This document shows positions 55,351-63,961 of a DNA stretch of 64,000 nucleotides, piece by piece. Within the stretch, counting starts at the first letter, position 1. Each line of letters starts with the position of its first letter. The notes beneath the pieces were generated by a model. It worked only from the letters and a program-made list of their open reading frames with translations. It was not told the origin of the DNA and searched no databases. The translations under genes and the position numbers were made by a program. The DNA comes from JBBRHQ01 sp963781345 (GTDB lineage Bacteria > Actinomycetota > Thermoleophilia > Solirubrobacterales > 70-9), in contig CAWAFQ010000005.1 of the NCBI GenBank assembly GCA_963781345.1, positions 186,001-250,000 of the forward strand. Reading direction: 5' to 3'.

Positions 55351-56259
55351 CTAGGCGCCGATGGCGAGCTCGCGCAGACGCTCGTAGTCGGCCATCCCGG
55401 GCTCGGTCGACTCGACGAACTCGCGCAGCAGGGTCGAGAAGCGCACCGGCTCGTCGCGATGGGGGAAATGCCCGGCTCTCGAGAAGACCTCGAGCCGGCT
55501 TCCCGGGATCAGCTCGTGTGCCTCGATCCCGTGTTCGAAGGGGATGATCCGGTCTCGCTCACCCCAGATGATCATCGTCGGGCCCTCGCCCGCCAGGTAG
55601 AGGCGATCGCGCGCGTCAACGCGCTGGCCGCCGGGATCGACGCTGGCCCTGAGGGTCTGGACGAAGGCGCTCATCGCCTCGGCATCGGCAAGCGAGGCCC
55701 AGCCGCGGGCAATCTCCTCCAGGTCGGTGCTGGGCCTGAGGCCGAGCCGGCCGAGGACGCCGCTGGCTCCGCGGCCGGCGGCGAGCACCGCGGCGTGGGT
55801 CAATAGCGGGATCACCAGCTCGGAGCCCGGCAGCGTCGCTGCTCGCAGCAACGGGCTGACCTCGGGCCCGAGCCCGCCGCTGGAGACCAGGACCAGGCGC
55901 TGGCAGCGCTCGGGGTGCTGGTAGGCGAGCTGCATCGCGATGCCGCCGCCCAGCGAGTGCCCGACCAGGGTCGCGCTGTCGAGGTCGAGGGCGACCAGGA
56001 AGTCGCGCAGGCCGCTGGCGTAGGCGCCCATCGAGTAGTCGCCGCGGGGCTTGGCCGACTGGCCGTGCCCGATCAGATCGGGAGCGATCACGGTGTAGTG
56101 CTCGGCGAGCAGGTCGAAGACCTTCTCCCATGTGTCGGAGTTGGACGTGACCCCGTGGATGAGCATGATCGCCGGCCCCTCGCCGGCCATCCGGTAGGCG
56201 ACCCGGTGCCCGTGGAGGTGGATCTCGCTGAGCTCGGGGCCTTCTTCGGCGCTGGCCAT
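55351..56259 (-). CDS. Alpha/beta-hydrolase fold protein
   Basis: About 302 aa from ATG 56259 (MASAEEG; an ATG at 56286 is possible). Hydrolase fold with AIMLIHGVTSNSDTWE, DLIGHGQSAKP, nucleophile elbow GHSLGGGIAM (Ser about residue 103), late acid in WGERDRIIPFEHG and catalytic His in RAGHFPHRDEP. Could be an esterase or epoxide or haloalkane-type hydrolase. It sits next to bioA and the biotin locus lacks a BioH-like esterase gene, so a BioH-like role is possible, but this family is too broad to claim it. Confidence 0.82.
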   Translation of the reverse strand: MASAEEGPELSEIHLHGHRVAYRMAGEGPAIMLIHGVTSNSDTWEKVFDLLAEHYTVIAPDLIGHGQSAKPRGDYSMGAYASGLRDFLVALDLDSATLVGHSLGGGIAMQLAYQHPERCQRLVLVSSGGLGPEVSPLLRAATLPGSELVIPLLTHAAVLAAGRGASGVLGRLGLRPSTDLEEIARGWASLADAEAMSAFVQTLRASVDPGGQRVDARDRLYLAGEGPTMIIWGERDRIIPFEHGIEAHELIPGSRLEVFSRAGHFPHRDEPVRFSTLLREFVESTEPGMADYERLRELAIGA

Positions 56260-56319
56260 ACCCCCATCATCCCGCACCGAGCGCATTTTCGGGGCGCCGG
56301 TTCCGGCCGGGGTGGCTTC

Positions 56320-56325
56320 TAGTGT
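56320..56325 (+). promoter_or_regulatory. -10-like TAGTGT before bioA ATG at 56337
   Basis: TAGTGT ends 11 nt before the ATG. A GTG at 56322 overlaps it, so the ATG is preferred as start. Confidence 0.3.
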
Positions 56326-56336
56326 CGGTATCGGCG

Positions 56337-57737
56337 ATGTCAGCGGACCCGAGACAGACCGACCACAGCCACCTCTGGCACCCCTTCACGCAGCAGCGCG
56401 AGTGGTGCGAGGAGGAGCCGCTGATGATCGAGCGGGCGGAGGGGACGACGCTGATCGCGACCGACGGGCGCCGCTTCATCGACGGGGTCTCGTCACTTTG
56501 GTGCAACGTCCACGGTCATCGCCACCCCCTGATCGACCAGGCGCTGCGCGACCAGCTCGACCGGGTCGCCCACTCGACCATGCTCGGGCTCTCCCACCCC
56601 GGTGCGGCCGAGCTGGCGGCGCGCCTGGTCGATATCGCGCCGCCGGGGCTGAACCGCGTCTTCTACTCGGACTCGGGCTCGACCGCGACCGAGGTTGCGC
56701 TGAAGATGGCCTTCCAGTACTGGCAGCAGCGCGGCGGCCAGCACGTGCGCCGAACCTCCTTCGTCCATCTCCAAGACGCCTACCACGGGGACACGATCGG
56801 ATCGGTATCGGTCGGCGGAATCGGCCTCTTCCACGCCGCCTACCGGCCGCTGCTCTTCGGCACCCACGCGGTCGAGCCCGGGGACGTCGGCGCGATGGAG
56901 AGGGTCCTCGCCGCGCACGAGGAGGAGATCGCCGCCGTGATCGTCGAGCCGCTGGTCCAGGGCGCGGCGGGGATGCTGGTCCACCCGCCCGGCTATCTGC
57001 GCGCGGTCCGCGAGCTCTGCGACCGCTTCGGGGTGCTGTTGATCTGCGATGAGGTGGCGACCGGCTTCGGGCGCACCGGGACGATGTTCGCCTGCGAGCA
57101 GGAGGATGTGGCGCCGGACTTCCTCTGTCTCGCAAAGGGCCTCACCGGCGGCTACATGCCGCTCGCGGCGACCCTTGCGACAGAGGAGGTATACGAGGGA
57201 TTCCTCGGCGCCCACGAGGACTTCCGCACCTTCTTCCACGGCCACACCTACACCGGCAACCCGCTCGCCTGCGCCGCGGCGCTCGCCAACCTCGATGCGT
57301 TCGAGAGCGAGCGCACGCTCGAGCGGCTGGGGCCGAAGATCGGACTTCTCGGCGAGCTGATCGACGAGGTCGCGAAGATGCCCGAGGTGGCCGAGGTCCG
57401 CGGTCGCGGCCTGATGGCCGGCATCGACCTCGGCGAGCAGGACCCGGCGCTGCGGCTGGGCCACCGGGTCACCCTCGAGGCCCGCGACCGCGGCGCGATC
57501 ATCCGCCCCCTGGGGGACGTTGTCGTGCTGATGCCGCCACTCGCGATCGCGGATGACGAGCTGCGCCAGCTGGTCTCGATCACCGCCGCCGCGATCGAGG
57601 CGGCGGTGATGAAGTCCTCTGCGGAGAGCCCGGTCAGCGCCCCGGCTTCCGGGCCCAACGCGGCCAATCCCGCCGCGGCGGTGCTGACGAGGCCGGATCC
57701 TCCGGCGGCGCCGCCGGGCCTTGCCGAAGCCGCCTGA
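56337..57737 (+). CDS. bioA: Adenosylmethionine-8-amino-7-oxononanoate aminotransferase
   Basis: 466 aa from ATG 56337. Class III aminotransferase with LWHPFTQQREW (BioA signature) near the start, SGSTATEVALKMAFQYW, GHTYTGNPLACAAAL and the PLP Lys in CLAKGLTGGYMPLAATL (about residue 270). Transfers an amino group from S-adenosylmethionine to 7-keto-8-aminopelargonate. The C-terminal Ala/Pro-rich tail is a variable extension. It is separated from bioBFD by an unrelated regulator, pump and hydrolase. Confidence 0.93.
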   Translation: MSADPRQTDHSHLWHPFTQQREWCEEEPLMIERAEGTTLIATDGRRFIDGVSSLWCNVHGHRHPLIDQALRDQLDRVAHSTMLGLSHPGAAELAARLVDIAPPGLNRVFYSDSGSTATEVALKMAFQYWQQRGGQHVRRTSFVHLQDAYHGDTIGSVSVGGIGLFHAAYRPLLFGTHAVEPGDVGAMERVLAAHEEEIAAVIVEPLVQGAAGMLVHPPGYLRAVRELCDRFGVLLICDEVATGFGRTGTMFACEQEDVAPDFLCLAKGLTGGYMPLAATLATEEVYEGFLGAHEDFRTFFHGHTYTGNPLACAAALANLDAFESERTLERLGPKIGLLGELIDEVAKMPEVAEVRGRGLMAGIDLGEQDPALRLGHRVTLEARDRGAIIRPLGDVVVLMPPLAIADDELRQLVSITAAAIEAAVMKSSAESPVSAPASGPNAANPAAAVLTRPDPPAAPPGLAEAA

Positions 57738-57870
57738 TCGCTCCCAGCAGCAGGCGGGCCGCGGCGCTCCGGGTTCTGCGCGCTTCGGTCCCAGGTGAGG
57801 CCGGCGGCCCGGATCCGGCCCCCCGTCCATACTCGTTGTGATCGATTGATGGCCGGGCCGTAGTAGGTAC

Positions 57871-58404
57871 GTGAGCCAGACACTGGTCGCCACCCAAAAA
57901 GAGACCCCCGCAGAGGCGGATCTCGCCTTCGAGCGCCTCTACCGCTCGAGCCGCGACGACGTCTACGCCTACGTCGCCGGGCTGATGCGCGACCGCTCCG
58001 CCGCCGAGGACGTGACCGCGCTCGCCTTCGAGCGCGCCTACCGCAAGCGCTCGCGCTTCGACCGGCGCCGCGGCAGCCCCCGCGCCTGGGTCTTCACGAT
58101 CGCGCGCAACGCCGCGCTCGATGAGCTGCGAAGGCGCGGGCGCCGGGCGGAGATGATCGCCGAGCCCGCCGATGATGCCCCCTCGGCCCCCGATCAGGCC
58201 GAGGCGCACGAGCGCAGGCTCGCCCTGCGGGATGCGCTCGGCCGGCTCCCGGCACAGGACAGGGAGCTGATCTCGCTGAAGTTCTTCGCCGGGCTCTCGA
58301 ACCCCGAGATCGCCACGACCCTCGGGATCAGCGAGAGCAACGCCGGAACCCGCCTTCACCGAGCCGTCGCCAAGCTGAGGGAGGTCCTCAATGAAGCTCC
58401 GTAG
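57871..58404 (+). CDS. ECF RNA polymerase sigma factor
   Basis: 177 aa, GTG start. Region 2: FERLYRSSRDDVYAYVAGLM then RDRSAAEDVTALAFERAY; region 4: LGRLPAQDRELISLKFFAGL then SNPEIATTLGISESNAGTRL, the helix-turn-helix. Extracytoplasmic-function class. The downstream membrane gene overlaps it by 14 nt and likely controls it as an anti-sigma-like partner. A TAGGTA lies 1 nt upstream of the GTG, so the start could be further in. Confidence 0.9.
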   Translation: MSQTLVATQKETPAEADLAFERLYRSSRDDVYAYVAGLMRDRSAAEDVTALAFERAYRKRSRFDRRRGSPRAWVFTIARNAALDELRRRGRRAEMIAEPADDAPSAPDQAEAHERRLALRDALGRLPAQDRELISLKFFAGLSNPEIATTLGISESNAGTRLHRAVAKLREVLNEAP

Positions 58405-59641
58405 GGACGAAGCGGTCCTCGACCCCAGGATCGAGCGCGAGCTGGAGGCGCTGGAGGCGGCGCTCGCCGGTCGCCCGGTCGATCCCGACCTCGCCGATCT
58501 GGCCGCGCTCGCGTCGGAGCTGCGCGAGGCGCGGCCCTCCCCCGGCCTCGAGTTCGCCGCAGACCTCGACTCCCGCGCCGCCTCCGGATTTGCCGGTGGG
58601 CGGCGTTCGGCGGGCGCGCTCGCGGGCCTGCTGGCGAGGCTCGGCGAGGTGCCGCCGCGACGGGCCCTGCTGACGGCCGGCGCCGGAGCCTTCGCCGCCG
58701 TTGTGGTCGCAACGGCGATCGTCTCGACCGGGGGTCCCGGCACCGGCTCCTCCCCTGATTCCGGCTCCGGCGACGCGATCAGATCGACCGCACCGCCGAC
58801 CCCGGGCGCCGGTGGCGCAGCGCCGGTCGCGCCGAGCGCCGCCACGGCGCAATCGGCGGCGGGCAGCGCGGCGGCCGAGGCGGGCGCTCCCGGTGCCGAC
58901 CTCGCCGCCCCTGCGCGACGCCCCGCCAACGGCCCCTACGCCTCGAAGCAGAGCAGGCGCGCGGTGGAGCGATCGGCCCAGCTGGTCCTCGGAACCGACC
59001 CCGAGGGCGTCCAGGCCGCAGCCGACCGCGTCTTCGCCACCGTCGGGCGCTACGACGGCATCGTCCTCAGCTCTTCGATCCGCGACGGCGGCCCCGGCGA
59101 CGCCGGAGCCGAGTTCGCCCTCCTGATCCCAAGCGACCGCCTCAGCCCTGCGCTCGCCGACCTCTCGGCGATCGCCGAGGTCCGCTCGCGCGAGGAGAAC
59201 GCCGTCGACATCACCGCCCCCACGGTCACCGTCGCCGAGCGCCTGCGCGATGCCCGCGCCGAGGTAGAGGGCCTGTTGAAGCAGCTCGCCGGCGCCGACA
59301 CCGACGCCGAGCGGGCCTCGGTCGAGGCCCAGCTGCGCTTCCAGCGCCGGCGGGTGGCGACGCTGCGGGCCTCGCTCGGCGATCTGCGCCGCCGCGCGAA
59401 CTTCTCCCGCGTCTCGGTTCAGATTGCGACCGGCGATGCCGCCGTCTTCCCGGCAGTCGACGACGGCCGCTGGACGATCGGCGACGCCCTCGCAGACGCG
59501 GGGCGCATCCTCTCCGTCGCCGCCGGAGTGATCCTGATCGCTCTGGCGCTTCTCGCCCCCCTGGCGCTCCTCGCACTTCTCGGCTGGCTCGCCCACCGCG
59601 CCTGGGTTCGCGCCGGTCGCGAGCGCGCCCTCGAGCACTAG
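58391..59641 (+). CDS. DUF4349-type membrane protein, putative partner of the ECF sigma factor
   Basis: 416 aa. Short cytoplasmic N-terminus (1-95), a membrane helix (about 98-115, AGAGAFAAVVVATAIV), a long Ala/Pro/Gly linker, then a coiled-coil extracytoplasmic domain (AERLRDARAEVEGLLKQLAG) in the DUF4349 style and a C-terminal helix near 376-398. It overlaps the sigma gene by 14 nt. The arrangement fits a regulated anti-sigma factor, but no zinc-binding HxxxCxxC motif is seen in the N-terminus, so the mechanism is uncertain. Confidence 0.75.
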   Translation: MKLRRDEAVLDPRIERELEALEAALAGRPVDPDLADLAALASELREARPSPGLEFAADLDSRAASGFAGGRRSAGALAGLLARLGEVPPRRALLTAGAGAFAAVVVATAIVSTGGPGTGSSPDSGSGDAIRSTAPPTPGAGGAAPVAPSAATAQSAAGSAAAEAGAPGADLAAPARRPANGPYASKQSRRAVERSAQLVLGTDPEGVQAAADRVFATVGRYDGIVLSSSIRDGGPGDAGAEFALLIPSDRLSPALADLSAIAEVRSREENAVDITAPTVTVAERLRDARAEVEGLLKQLAGADTDAERASVEAQLRFQRRRVATLRASLGDLRRRANFSRVSVQIATGDAAVFPAVDDGRWTIGDALADAGRILSVAAGVILIALALLAPLALLALLGWLAHRAWVRAGRERALEH

Positions 59642-59676
59642 CGCACCGGGGATAGAGGCGCCAGCCAGCCGGGCGT

Positions 59677-59694
59677 CCCCGCCCTGCGGCGGGG
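59677..59694. terminator. Hairpin between convergent genes
   Basis: CCCCGCC-CTGC-GGCGGGG is a perfect 7-bp stem with a tetraloop, directly beside the rubredoxin stop. Likely serves both the DUF4349 and rubredoxin genes as a bidirectional terminator. Confidence 0.65.
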
Positions 59695-59877
59695 TCAGTC
59701 GGCGCTGTAGGGCTCGAAATCCGCCTTGCGCGCTCCGCAGACCGGGCAGAACCAGTCGTCGGGGATGTCGCCGAAAGAGGTTCCGGGGGGCACGCCGCCG
59801 TCGGGGTCACCCTCGGCCGGGTCGTAGATGAACCCGCATGATGTGCAGATCCACTGCTGGGCGGTGGCGGCTTCCAT
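59695..59877 (-). CDS. Rubredoxin
   Basis: 60 aa. Two Cys pairs, CTSC and CPVC, hold one Fe (WICTSCGFIYDPAEGD and DDWFCPVCGARK). A small cytoplasmic electron carrier that commonly serves alkane hydroxylases or oxygen-reduction pathways. ATG 59877 has TATTGT upstream in the 46-nt gap to the divergent NUDIX gene. No partner reductase is adjacent. Confidence 0.92.
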   Translation of the reverse strand: MEAATAQQWICTSCGFIYDPAEGDPDGGVPPGTSFGDIPDDWFCPVCGARKADFEPYSAD

Positions 59878-59910
59878 TGTCGAAGACAATAGAGCAGTCG
59901 CGAGCCGATA

Positions 59911-59916
59911 TAGGCT
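59911..59916 (+). promoter_or_regulatory. -10-like TAGGCT (TATAGGCT) before ATG at 59924
   Basis: TAGGCT ends 7 nt before the NUDIX start, with no ribosome-binding site between; leaderless message inferred. Confidence 0.4.
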
Positions 59917-59923
59917 GCCGAGA

Positions 59924-60565
59924 ATGAGCGAACCTCCTCCCGGTCTCGCCGAGGCTTTCAACGACGGCGAGCCCTCGACGCCGCGTCCGGCCGCCTCCGT
60001 CGTCCTGCTGCGGCGCGGCGGCAAGCATGGCGCCAGGTCCCTCGAGGTGCTGCTGGTCCAGCGCAGCCACGACGCCGCCTTCATGCCGAGGGTCTGGGTC
60101 TTCCCCGGTGGAGCCGTCGACCCCGAGGACGGCGAGGGCGAGGAGGGGTACCGCGCCTGCGCGGTGCGCGAGCTCGAGGAGGAGGCGGGGATCGCGCTGG
60201 ACCGTGCCGAGGAGCTGGTTCTCTTCTCCCGCTGGATCACCCCCGAGTTCGTCAAGACGCGCTTCGACGCCTGGTTCTTCCTGGCGCTGGCGCCCGCGCA
60301 CACGCCGCCGAAGCCCGACGGCCGCGAGACCGTGGACGCCGGCTGGTTCGAGCCCCGGGCAGCTCTCGAGGCGAGTGCCGCCGACGAGCTCCACCTGGTC
60401 TTCCCGACGGTGAAGCAGCTCGAGCACCTGGCCGAGTTCGAGACCTCCGAGGAGGCGATGGGTGCCTCTCGCGGTGCCTCGGTCGAGCCGATCCTGCCGA
60501 AGCTCGTCGGCACCCGGGAGGAGCCCCAGATCGTCCTCCCCGGCGATCCCGACTACCCGGCCTGA
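59924..60565 (+). CDS. NUDIX hydrolase
   Basis: 213 aa from ATG 59924. Nudix box VFPGGAVDPEDGEGEEGYRA then AVRELEEEAGI carries the REEGxEE-type catalytic helix (about residues 60-92), with a slightly longer loop than canonical. Cuts nucleoside diphosphate derivatives using Mg; substrate unknown. The frame is open upstream, but that overlaps the divergent rubredoxin gene. Confidence 0.85.
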   Translation: MSEPPPGLAEAFNDGEPSTPRPAASVVLLRRGGKHGARSLEVLLVQRSHDAAFMPRVWVFPGGAVDPEDGEGEEGYRACAVRELEEEAGIALDRAEELVLFSRWITPEFVKTRFDAWFFLALAPAHTPPKPDGRETVDAGWFEPRAALEASAADELHLVFPTVKQLEHLAEFETSEEAMGASRGASVEPILPKLVGTREEPQIVLPGDPDYPA

Positions 60566-60591
60566 ACCGCACCGACCCGGCCGAGCCGCGA

Positions 60592-60597
60592 TAGCTT
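60592..60597 (+). promoter_or_regulatory. -10-like TAGCTT before GTG at 60604
   Basis: TAGCTT ends 6 nt before the GTG start of the split-barrel gene, with no ribosome-binding site in between. Confidence 0.35.
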
Positions 60598-60603
60598 TCA
60601 GGC

Positions 60604-61584
60604 GTGACCGCAACCCTCCCGCAGGAAGTGCGCGACGTCTTCTCCCGGTTCGTCACGACCGAGTTCGTGTCCGTGGACGCCGGCGGGCAGCCGATCGCCT
60701 GGCCGCTGACGCCCTACTACAGCGACGGCGCACCGGTGATCGAGGTGACGACCGGCATCGGCTACCCGAAGAAGGCTGAGGACGCGAGGCGCAATCCGCG
60801 GGTGGCGATGCTCTTCTCCGACCCGACCGGTTCCGGGATCGAGAGCGGGATCAGGGTGCTGGTGCAGGGGGTCGCGGAGATCGACGACGCCGACCTCGGT
60901 GCAAACCGCGAGCGCTACCGGCGCGAGTCGGCGGCGAAGATGCCGGCGACGGTTGAGATGCTGCCGCCGAAGTTCGTCGAGGGCCTGTTCGCCTGGTATT
61001 TCGAGCGGCTCTACATTCGCGTCCGCCCCGAGCGGGTCTTTGTCTGGGCTGACGGCGACCCCGCGACCGAGCCGCAGCTGCTCGACTCCCATATCGAGGA
61101 GGTCCGCTCCGGTCACATCGAGGAGCCGCCCCAGCCGCACGCGCCTCCGCGGGGCGGCGAGCCAGTCTGGGACGAGCGCATCGACGAGCTTGGCGAGCGC
61201 CACCCGACCGCGGCCCTCGCCTGGATCGCGCCGGACGGCTTCCCGCTGGCGGCGCGGGCGACGGTGATGCCCGAGGAAGGGGAGCGCCGGATCATGCTCT
61301 CCGATCTCCCGGCCGGGCTTCCGCTGGAGCCGGGCCGCGCCTGCCTGACCGCGCACGCGCACGACCCCGACTTCCGCTGGCAGGAGAACTTCCAGGTCCG
61401 CGGCGATCTCGTCGAGAGCGGGGGCGGCTGGGCGCTGATTCCACGGAAGATGATCGGCGGCTTCGAGCTGCCGAAGGAGAGCGAGCTTGCCCGCTACCGG
61501 CGCAATATGGCGAAATCGCTCCGCTTCTACAGGACGCGCAAGCGCGTCCTCAAGGAGCGCAAGGCCCGCAGCGCCGGTCGCTAG
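60604..61584 (+). CDS. Pyridoxamine-5'-phosphate-oxidase-like split-barrel protein
   Basis: 326 aa, GTG start. N-terminal split barrel: RFVTTEFVSVDAGGQPIAW, GYPKKAEDARRNPRVAMLF and GVAEIDDADLGANRERY. A second barrel-like half follows (about residues 195-300, with APDGFPLAARATVM). These proteins bind FMN, F420 or heme; the double arrangement is typical of an actinobacterial subfamily of unknown role. Probably a reductase. No partner genes identify the substrate. Confidence 0.78.
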   Translation: MTATLPQEVRDVFSRFVTTEFVSVDAGGQPIAWPLTPYYSDGAPVIEVTTGIGYPKKAEDARRNPRVAMLFSDPTGSGIESGIRVLVQGVAEIDDADLGANRERYRRESAAKMPATVEMLPPKFVEGLFAWYFERLYIRVRPERVFVWADGDPATEPQLLDSHIEEVRSGHIEEPPQPHAPPRGGEPVWDERIDELGERHPTAALAWIAPDGFPLAARATVMPEEGERRIMLSDLPAGLPLEPGRACLTAHAHDPDFRWQENFQVRGDLVESGGGWALIPRKMIGGFELPKESELARYRRNMAKSLRFYRTRKRVLKERKARSAGR

Positions 61585-61628
61585 TCAGCGGTCGCTCGGG
61601 CGCGGCTATATCGACTGGCGGCTGGGGG

Positions 61629-62300
61629 CTATTCGGCTGGAAACGCCTCGAGTCCAGCGAAACATGGTCCCGCAGGGTACGTGTGTATTCCCTGCTCCTC
61701 CATCTCGGAGCGAAGCCGGCGGAAGAGCTGGCCGGCGTTCTTCAGCGCCAGCTTCAGCTCCGCGTCGGTGCGCTCGCGCAGCTTCCACAGGAACCAGAGC
61801 TGGCGGTCGTTGATGCCGAAGTCGATCTCGTTGTCGATCGAGGTCACCCAGGCGAGGAATCCGGGGCTGAAGAGCTCGCGCAGGGCCACCGGGTCGTACT
61901 CCTTCGGAACCGTGGCCATGTAGCGCCTGTTGAAGTCGATCGACTCGAACTCGACCTTGCGGCCGAGGCGGTGCATGACCTTCTCGCCGGCGCCCTCGAC
62001 CGATTCGACGTTGAATGCCGGCACCACCTTGGCCAGGTCCGGCATGTGGGCCTTGGCGAGGACGGCGCTCGGCAGGACCTCCTTGTTGAAGAGGCGGCCG
62101 ACCTCGCGCTCGTCGGCGTCACAGCAGGCGCCCCAGAACTCCTCGTTCTCCGAGAGCAACCCGGTCAGCCGGTTGGCGCCGCCGACGCAGAGCGCGACCG
62201 GGCCATCCTTCGGGTTGATCCCTCCGACCGGCTCGTAGGTGAGTCCGCGGCGCTCACCGAACTTGCGAACGGTCTGTGCCCATGCCTCGGCCTCACCCAC
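61629..62300 (-). CDS. Conserved hypothetical protein
   Basis: 223 aa, GTG start. I do not recognise a named domain. Visible: RRGLTYEPVGGINPKDGPV, a Cys pair GACCDADERE (about residue 58), and DFNRRYMATVPKEYDPVALR then ELFSPGFLAWVTSIDNEIDF. No signal peptide or membrane helix. This looks like a widespread actinobacterial family without assigned function. It lies next to SCP2-like and LemA genes. Confidence 0.6.
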   Translation of the reverse strand: MGEAEAWAQTVRKFGERRGLTYEPVGGINPKDGPVALCVGGANRLTGLLSENEEFWGACCDADEREVGRLFNKEVLPSAVLAKAHMPDLAKVVPAFNVESVEGAGEKVMHRLGRKVEFESIDFNRRYMATVPKEYDPVALRELFSPGFLAWVTSIDNEIDFGINDRQLWFLWKLRERTDAELKLALKNAGQLFRRLRSEMEEQGIHTYPAGPCFAGLEAFPAE

Positions 62301-62342
62301 GGTGCCAACTCATCACAGCGCGGTGGCGGTCCGTCGCAGAGG

Positions 62343-62759
62343 TCAAACGTCGATCAGGTCCTGGCGACCGTCGGCCTCGAGCTGAGTCTTGTAGCGGGGA
62401 AAGACCGGCTTCGTCAGCGGCACCAGCTTGAGGATCTTCGAGACGGGCCCCTGCGGCTTGATCTCGCCGCGGGCGATCGCCATCGTCACGTTCACCTGGC
62501 CGAGCCAGAAGCGATGCGCTGTGTCGGCCTTCATCCGCATCGTCACCTCGGGCTCCATCTCGGTCTCGCCCAGGTCGACGTCACTGGGCTGGCCCTCCTG
62601 CAGCCGAACCGTGATCGTCGCGTCCGGCTCGCTGTAGGCGTACTGCACGATCGTGTCCGCCTTGCGGAACTTCGGCGCGAGCTCGGGGTCCTGCATCAGC
62701 TCGACGAAGAGCTTGCCGACGGTGTCGTAGACCTCCTGCTCGTCCTTGAAGTACGCCAA
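62343..62759 (-). CDS. SCP2 sterol-transfer-family protein
   Basis: 138 aa, TTG start 62759 with GGAAGGAGAGG upstream. SCP2-like fold (about residues 20-125): ATITVRLQEGQPSDV, EPEVTMRMKADTAHRFWLGQ and NVTMAIARGEIKPQGPVSKI. Binds lipids or acyl-CoA in a hydrophobic tunnel. A TAGGAT box is 28 nt upstream of the start. Partner unknown. Confidence 0.82.
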   Translation of the reverse strand: MAYFKDEQEVYDTVGKLFVELMQDPELAPKFRKADTIVQYAYSEPDATITVRLQEGQPSDVDLGETEMEPEVTMRMKADTAHRFWLGQVNVTMAIARGEIKPQGPVSKILKLVPLTKPVFPRYKTQLEADGRQDLIDV

Positions 62760-62824
62760 TGAACCTCTCCTTCCGGGTGTTTCCCGAATCCTACTTTCAG
62801 CGCGGAGCAGCCGACGAAGTCGTC

Positions 62825-62830
62825 TAGGAT
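62825..62830 (+). promoter_or_regulatory. -10-like TAGGAT upstream of lemA
   Basis: TAGGAT lies 31 nt before the ATG, which has GGAG upstream, so a normal leader is expected. A mirror-image TAGGAT for the SCP2 gene lies at 62788-62793 on the minus strand in the same gap. Confidence 0.4.
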
Positions 62831-62861
62831 TCCGCCCGAGCCCCCGAGACCAGGAGCATCA

Positions 62862-63575
62862 ATGACCATCGCCCTCATCGTCATCGCAGTGATCCTCGTA
62901 GTGCTTGTCCTCTACTTCATCGGCAAGCGCAACTCGATCATCGCCTCGCGCAACCGCGTCGACGAATCCTGGAGCGGGATCGACGTCCAGCTGAAGCGCC
63001 GCCACGACCTCGTTCCCAACCTGGTCGAGAGCGTCAAGGGGTATGCCTCGCACGAGAAGGCCGTCTTCGAGAAGACGGCCCAGGCCCGCGCCGACGCGAT
63101 GGCGGCGCACAGTGTCGGCGATTCCTCCAAGGCCGAGGCGGCGCTGACCGGCGCCCTCACCGACCTGCGCGCCGTCGCCGAGAACTACCCCCAGCTGCGG
63201 GCGACCGAGAACTTCCAGCAGCTCAGCCGCCAGCTCTCCGAGCTCGAGGACGAGATCCAGGCCTCGCGCCGGATCTACAACTCCAACGTCCAGTCCTACA
63301 ACACCTCGATCCAGCAGTTCCCCGGGTCGGTCATCGCCAACCAGGGCGGCTTCACCCCGCGCGAGTTCTTCGAGATCGAGGTCGCGGCCGAGCGCGAGCC
63401 GGTCAAGGTCAGCTTCTCGGACTCGGATGCGCCCGCCGCCCCGGCGGCTGCCGCGGCTCCAGCAGCCCCGGCTGCTCCCGCGGCTCCGAGCGATCCCCCC
63501 ACTCCGAGCGATCCCCCCGCTCCCAGTGCCCCCGCCGGCGGCGACCCGCCGCCCGAAGCACCGGCCGCGCAGTAG
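62862..63575 (+). CDS. lemA: LemA-family protein
   Basis: 237 aa. N-terminal membrane anchor IALIVIAVILVVLVLYFIG, then the LemA helical domain with NRVDESWSGIDVQLKRRHDL, VKGYASHEKAVFEKTAQARA and RRIYNSNVQSYNTSIQQFPG. A C-terminal Ala/Pro/Asp low-complexity tail (about 188-237) is unusual in length. LemA is a conserved envelope protein of unclear role, often next to a TPM_phosphatase or peptidase gene, which is not seen here. Followed by a hairpin-rich region. Confidence 0.88.
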   Translation: MTIALIVIAVILVVLVLYFIGKRNSIIASRNRVDESWSGIDVQLKRRHDLVPNLVESVKGYASHEKAVFEKTAQARADAMAAHSVGDSSKAEAALTGALTDLRAVAENYPQLRATENFQQLSRQLSELEDEIQASRRIYNSNVQSYNTSIQQFPGSVIANQGGFTPREFFEIEVAAEREPVKVSFSDSDAPAAPAAAAAPAAPAAPAAPSDPPTPSDPPAPSAPAGGDPPPEAPAAQ

Positions 63576-63623
63576 GGCTCAACAACGGCGAGACCCGCGG
63601 CGCCTCGGCCCCGCGGGTCCTGT

Positions 63624-63692
63624 CACGGCATGGGACCCACCATCCCCTGCGCTCCACGGCGGGTGCTCGGGGATGGGTCCTCCCATGCCGTG
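63624..63692. repeat. Near-perfect 24-bp inverted repeat
   Basis: Left arm 63624-63647 (CACGGCATGGGACCC...) and right arm 63669-63692 pair with one small shift, loop 21 nt. It is the first of two hairpin systems in the 386-nt stretch after lemA, which holds no supported gene. Confidence 0.8.
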
Positions 63693-63801
63693 CCACCCGC
63701 GGGGAAGAGGCGTCGCAACTCGCCGAGCAGAGCCCCAACGCCGCCGGCAACTCGCGCGCGGTCGGGCATCTGGCCTCGCTCAGCTCCTGGTCGGAGACCA
63801 A

Positions 63802-63914
63802 TGACGTGGCCGACCAAACGCATGCCACACGTGCACCTGGTCGGCCACCCCGGGCGCGGGGGTGACGTGGCCGACCAAACGCATGCCACACGTGCACCTG
63901 GTCGGCCACCCCGG
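63802..63914. repeat. Two 52-bp direct repeats, each with an 11-bp hairpin
   Basis: Identical 52-bp copies at 63802-63853 and 63863-63914 (period 61). Each contains GTGGCCGACCA and TGGTCGGCCAC around a 21-nt loop, so each can fold into an 11-bp stem. They may be a REP-like element or a structured RNA; no gene reads through. Confidence 0.85.
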
Positions 63915-63961
63915 GGGCGAAGGACCCGCGGCCCTGCCGCAATCAGATCTCGGCGAAGTGC

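Noticed and set aside
63802..63914. CRISPR-like direct repeats
   Set aside because: Only two copies, 52 bp each with a 9-nt spacer, strongly palindromic and no cas genes nearby.
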